From assembly GCF_049532965.1 (NCBI RefSeq), contig NZ_CP186694.1:4588001-4652000 (forward strand): DNA of 64,000 nt, read 5' to 3'. Source of the stretch: Roseateles sp049532965. Lineage in GTDB: Bacteria > Pseudomonadota > Gammaproteobacteria > Burkholderiales > Burkholderiaceae_C. Shown one piece after another: positions 61,449-64,000 of this stretch. Both the position numbers and the translations under genes were made by a program. Each line of letters begins with the position of its first letter. The first letter of the stretch is position 1. Under the pieces are notes generated by a model that saw only the letters and a program-made list of their open reading frames with translations, was not told the origin of the DNA and ran no database searches.

Positions 61449-62501
61449 ATGTCCTCGAACCACGCCTCCAAGAACGTCCGCTCCCTGTTCTCCGCCACGC
61501 GCCGCCACGCGCTGATGCTGGCCGCGGCGGCGCCGCTGCTGGGCGTGCCGATGCTGGCGGCGGCGCAGCAGACCACGCTGCTGAACGTGTCGTACGACGT
61601 GGCGCGGGAGCTCTACAAGCAGATCAACCCCGCGTTCGTTGCCTCGTACAAGGCCCGGACCGGCCAGACGATCACGGTGAACCAGTCGCATGGCGGCTCG
61701 TCCAAGCAGATCGGCTCGGTGATCGGCGGCCTGGAGGCCGACGTGGTCACGATGAACCAGGCCACCGACGTCGACACGCTGGCCGAGAAGGGCCTGACGG
61801 GTGCCGACTGGCGCGGCAAGTTCCCCAATGGCGCCGCGCCCTACAGCTCGACGATGCTGTTCCTGGTCCGCAAGGGCAATCCCAAGGGCATCAAGGACTG
61901 GGGCGACCTGGCCCGCAGCGGCGTGTCGGTCATCATCCCCAACCCCAAGGTGACCGGCAACGGCCGCTACGGCTACCTGGCCGCCTGGGGCAGCGTCGTC
62001 GCCAAGGGCGGCACCGAGGCCCAGGCCAGGGAATTCGTCGCCAAGGTGCTGGCCAACGTGCCGGTGCTGGATGGCGGCGGCCGCGGCGCCACGACCACCT
62101 TCACGCAGCGCGGCATCGGCGACGTGCTGCTGACCTTCGAGTCCGAGGCCGAGCTGATCGAGAACGAGTTCGGCAAGGGCAACTTCGAGGTCGTGTACCC
62201 CAGCCTGTCGATCGAGGCCGACGCCCCGGTCGCGGTGGTCGACAAGGTCGTCGCGAAGAAGGGCACGGCGGCGCTGGCCAAGGCCTACCTGGACTTCCTG
62301 TGGACGCCCGAAGCGCAGGAAATCATTGCCCAGAACAACTTCCGCCCGCGTGATCCCGCGATCTTCAAGAAGCACGAGAAGCGCTTCGCGCCGATCAAGC
62401 TCTTCAGCGTCGACCAGACGCTGGGCGGCTGGGCCAAGGTGAGCAAGACCCACTTCGCCGATGGCGGCACCTACGACCAGATCATGGCCGCGCGCCGCTG
62501 A
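61449..62501 (+). CDS. sbp: Sulfate ABC transporter substrate-binding protein
   Basis: 350-aa periplasmic protein. A twin-arginine-like signal (SATRRHALMLAAAAPLLGVP, cleaved near AAAQQ) is followed by the sulfate-binding pattern LNVSYDVARELYKQINPAF...NQSHGGSSKQ. It supplies sulfate to the CysT/CysW permeases encoded downstream. The start at 61449 has no strong ribosome site but the N-terminus is normal for Sbp. Expression is probably controlled by CysB from the A/T-rich upstream region. Confidence 0.95.
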   Translation: MSSNHASKNVRSLFSATRRHALMLAAAAPLLGVPMLAAAQQTTLLNVSYDVARELYKQINPAFVASYKARTGQTITVNQSHGGSSKQIGSVIGGLEADVVTMNQATDVDTLAEKGLTGADWRGKFPNGAAPYSSTMLFLVRKGNPKGIKDWGDLARSGVSVIIPNPKVTGNGRYGYLAAWGSVVAKGGTEAQAREFVAKVLANVPVLDGGGRGATTTFTQRGIGDVLLTFESEAELIENEFGKGNFEVVYPSLSIEADAPVAVVDKVVAKKGTAALAKAYLDFLWTPEAQEIIAQNNFRPRDPAIFKKHEKRFAPIKLFSVDQTLGGWAKVSKTHFADGGTYDQIMAARR

Positions 62502-62556
62502 CCGCTGCCGCGCACCGAGCCGATCCCGCTGAATCCGTGAAGCCGCCGATCCCACG

Positions 62557-63438
62557 ATGAACACCGCCGTGCTCCCCGCCACGCAGGCCGCTCCGGCGCC
62601 CGCCCGCAAGCGCCGCCGCGTGCTGCCCGGCTTCGCGCCGACGCTGGGCTTCACGCTCTTCTATCTCTCGCTGCTGGTGCTGATCCCGCTGTGCGCGGTG
62701 TTCCTGCGCTCGGCCGGCCATGGCGCGGAGGCCTTCTGGACCGCGGCCACCTCGCCGCGCGTGCTCGCCTCCTACCGGCTGAGCTTCGGCGCGGCACTGC
62801 TGGGCGCCGGCATCAACGTCGTGTTCGGCTTCATCCTGGCGTGGTCGCTGGTGCGCTACGACTTCCCGGGCAAGAAGCTCGTGGACGCGTTGATCGACCT
62901 GCCGTTCGCGCTGCCGACCGCCGTCGCCGGCATCGCGCTGACCGCGCTCTACGCGCCCAATGGCTGGATGGGCAGCTGGCTCGAGCCGCTGGGCATCAAG
63001 GTGGCCTTCACCCCGCTGGGCGTGCTGGTGGCGCTGATCTTCATCGGCTTGCCCTTCGTCGTGCGGACGGTGCAGCCAGTGCTCGAGGACCTCGACACCG
63101 AGCTCGAGGAAGCCGCCGCCTCGCTGGGCGCGCATCGCTGGCAGGCGTTCCGCCTGGTGGTGCTGCCGATGCTCACGCCGGCCCTGCTGACCGGCTTCGC
63201 GCTTGCCTTCGCGCGCGCGGTGGGCGAGTACGGCTCGGTCATCTTCATCGCCGGCAACATGCCGATGGTCAGCGAGATCACCCCGCTGATGATCATCACC
63301 AAGCTCGAGCAGTACGACTATGTCGGCGCCACCACGATCGCTGTCGTGATGCTGGTGTTCTCGTTCGTGCTGCTGCTGGGCATCAACGGCTTGCAGGCCT
63401 GGAGCCTGCGCCGCAACGGACTGGACGGGAAGCGCTGA
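62557..63438 (+). CDS. cysT: Sulfate/thiosulfate ABC permease CysT
   Basis: 293-aa inner-membrane permease with six helices and the conserved EAA loop (EEAAASLGAHRWQAFRLVVLPML). It shows the CysT/CysU features (LIDLPFALPTAVAGIALTALY, GSVIFIAGNMP). It forms a heterodimer with CysW and imports sulfate. It lies 55 bases after sbp and ends one base before the cysW start, so translation is coupled. Confidence 0.96.
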   Translation: MNTAVLPATQAAPAPARKRRRVLPGFAPTLGFTLFYLSLLVLIPLCAVFLRSAGHGAEAFWTAATSPRVLASYRLSFGAALLGAGINVVFGFILAWSLVRYDFPGKKLVDALIDLPFALPTAVAGIALTALYAPNGWMGSWLEPLGIKVAFTPLGVLVALIFIGLPFVVRTVQPVLEDLDTELEEAAASLGAHRWQAFRLVVLPMLTPALLTGFALAFARAVGEYGSVIFIAGNMPMVSEITPLMIITKLEQYDYVGATTIAVVMLVFSFVLLLGINGLQAWSLRRNGLDGKR

Positions 63439-63439
63439 C

Positions 63440-64000
63440 ATGGCCGGATCGACCGCATCGCTCGGCCGGGCGCGCTCCGCCGGCCACTACCAGGGCAATC
63501 CCGCGACGCGCGAGCAACCGTGGGTGCGCTACACGCTGCTGACGCTGGGGCTGGGCTTCTTCGCGCTGTTCCTGCTGCTGCCGCTCGCGGCGGTCTTCAC
63601 CGAGGCGCTGCGCAAGGGCTGGGCCACCTACCTGGCGTCGCTGATCGAGCCGGACGCCGTGTCCGCGATCAAGCTCACGCTGATCGCCGCGGTCATCTCG
63701 GTGCCGCTGAACGTGGTCTTCGGGGTCAGCGCCGCCTGGGCGATCACGAAGCACGACTTCCGCGGCAAGCAGTTGCTGATCACGCTGATCGACCTGCCGT
63801 TCTCCGTGTCGCCGGTGGTGGCGGGCCTGATCTATGTGCTGATCTTCGGCGCGCAGGGCTGGTTCGGCCCCTGGCTCGCGGAGCACGACATCAAGGTCAT
63901 CTTCGCGGTGCCCGGCATCGTGCTGGCCACGGTGTTCGTGACCTTCCCGTTCGTGGCGCGCGAGCTGATCCCGCTGATGCAGGCGCAGGGCCGCGATGAG
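63440..64000 (+). CDS. cysW: Sulfate/thiosulfate ABC permease CysW, cut by window edge
   Basis: First 187 codons of the second sulfate permease. N-terminal polar region, then four visible membrane helices and the CysW-type block LIDLPFSVSPVVAGLIYVLIFG and ELIPLMQAQG. The EAA loop lies at or just past the edge. It starts in the sequence TGACATG directly after cysT. cysA presumably follows beyond the window. Confidence 0.95.
   Translation, partial: MAGSTASLGRARSAGHYQGNPATREQPWVRYTLLTLGLGFFALFLLLPLAAVFTEALRKGWATYLASLIEPDAVSAIKLTLIAAVISVPLNVVFGVSAAWAITKHDFRGKQLLITLIDLPFSVSPVVAGLIYVLIFGAQGWFGPWLAEHDIKVIFAVPGIVLATVFVTFPFVARELIPLMQAQGRDE

Noticed and set aside
1..64000. tRNA or rRNA genes, CRISPR arrays and complete insertion sequences
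   Set aside because: None was recognised on reading both strands. A tRNAscan-SE, CRISPR and ISfinder run would settle it, since reading by eye could miss a tRNA.

Overview
The window is high-GC chromosomal DNA from a betaproteobacterium, most likely Burkholderiales of the Roseateles/Mitsuaria type. That placement is an inference from gene content, codon use and the rpmH-rnpA-yidD-yidC-mnmE / dnaA-dnaN-gyrB arrangement; no database search was possible. It spans the probable replication origin at about 18.7-19.0 kb.

Layout. 0-10 kb holds housekeeping genes: a glutamate dehydrogenase cut by the left edge, a KefB/YbaL-type antiporter, an OafA-type acyltransferase with an SGNH domain, a histidine phosphatase, an acyl-CoA dehydrogenase, a PAS-GGDEF diguanylate cyclase and apt. 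10.2-14.0 kb is an accessory patch: a Panacea-domain (SocA-like) gene followed by a small membrane protein, an ImmA/IrrE protease followed by a membrane protein, another orphan membrane protein, and about 0.8 kb with no gene I can support. 14.3-24.4 kb is the origin region: mnmE, yidC, yidD, rnpA and rpmH on the minus strand, an oriC-like spacer with DnaA boxes, then dnaA, dnaN and gyrB on the plus strand. 24.4-32 kb carries small secreted or membrane proteins, a TSUP transporter with a divergent LysR regulator, an unpaired acetolactate synthase with a divergent Lrp regulator, and a GntR regulator.

32.3-37.9 kb is the most unusual stretch. An H-NS-like gene is followed by two tandemly duplicated paralogues of unknown function, an M13 (PepO-type) metallopeptidase, and a third protein of very low complexity. 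The two duplicates and the third protein carry short tyrosine motifs (EPIYVEL, DTVYAVL, ENVYGP, PTYARL, SDYEEV, PLYEEV). The third protein also has three class-I-like SH3-binding proline motifs. The motifs resemble EPIYA-type effectors that are phosphorylated in eukaryotic hosts. This is my main candidate for an undescribed system.

38-52.6 kb holds a phytase-like esterase lipoprotein, a two-component system flanked by two BON-domain envelope proteins, a stand-alone receiver protein, DUF2242 and M3-peptidase genes, an oxidoreductase-GNAT-GST run, a BAX-inhibitor-1 family membrane protein and an NhaR-like regulator. 52.9-64 kb is rich in sulfur metabolism: a reverse-transsulfuration pair (cystathionine beta-synthase and gamma-lyase/synthase), a sulfonate/taurine-type ABC transporter with a TauD-type dioxygenase in a tightly overlapping operon, and a sulfate transporter operon (sbp, cysT, cysW) cut by the right edge. 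A VapBC-type module and an orphan glycosyltransferase-like gene sit among them. I saw no tRNA, rRNA, CRISPR array, complete insertion sequence or prophage.
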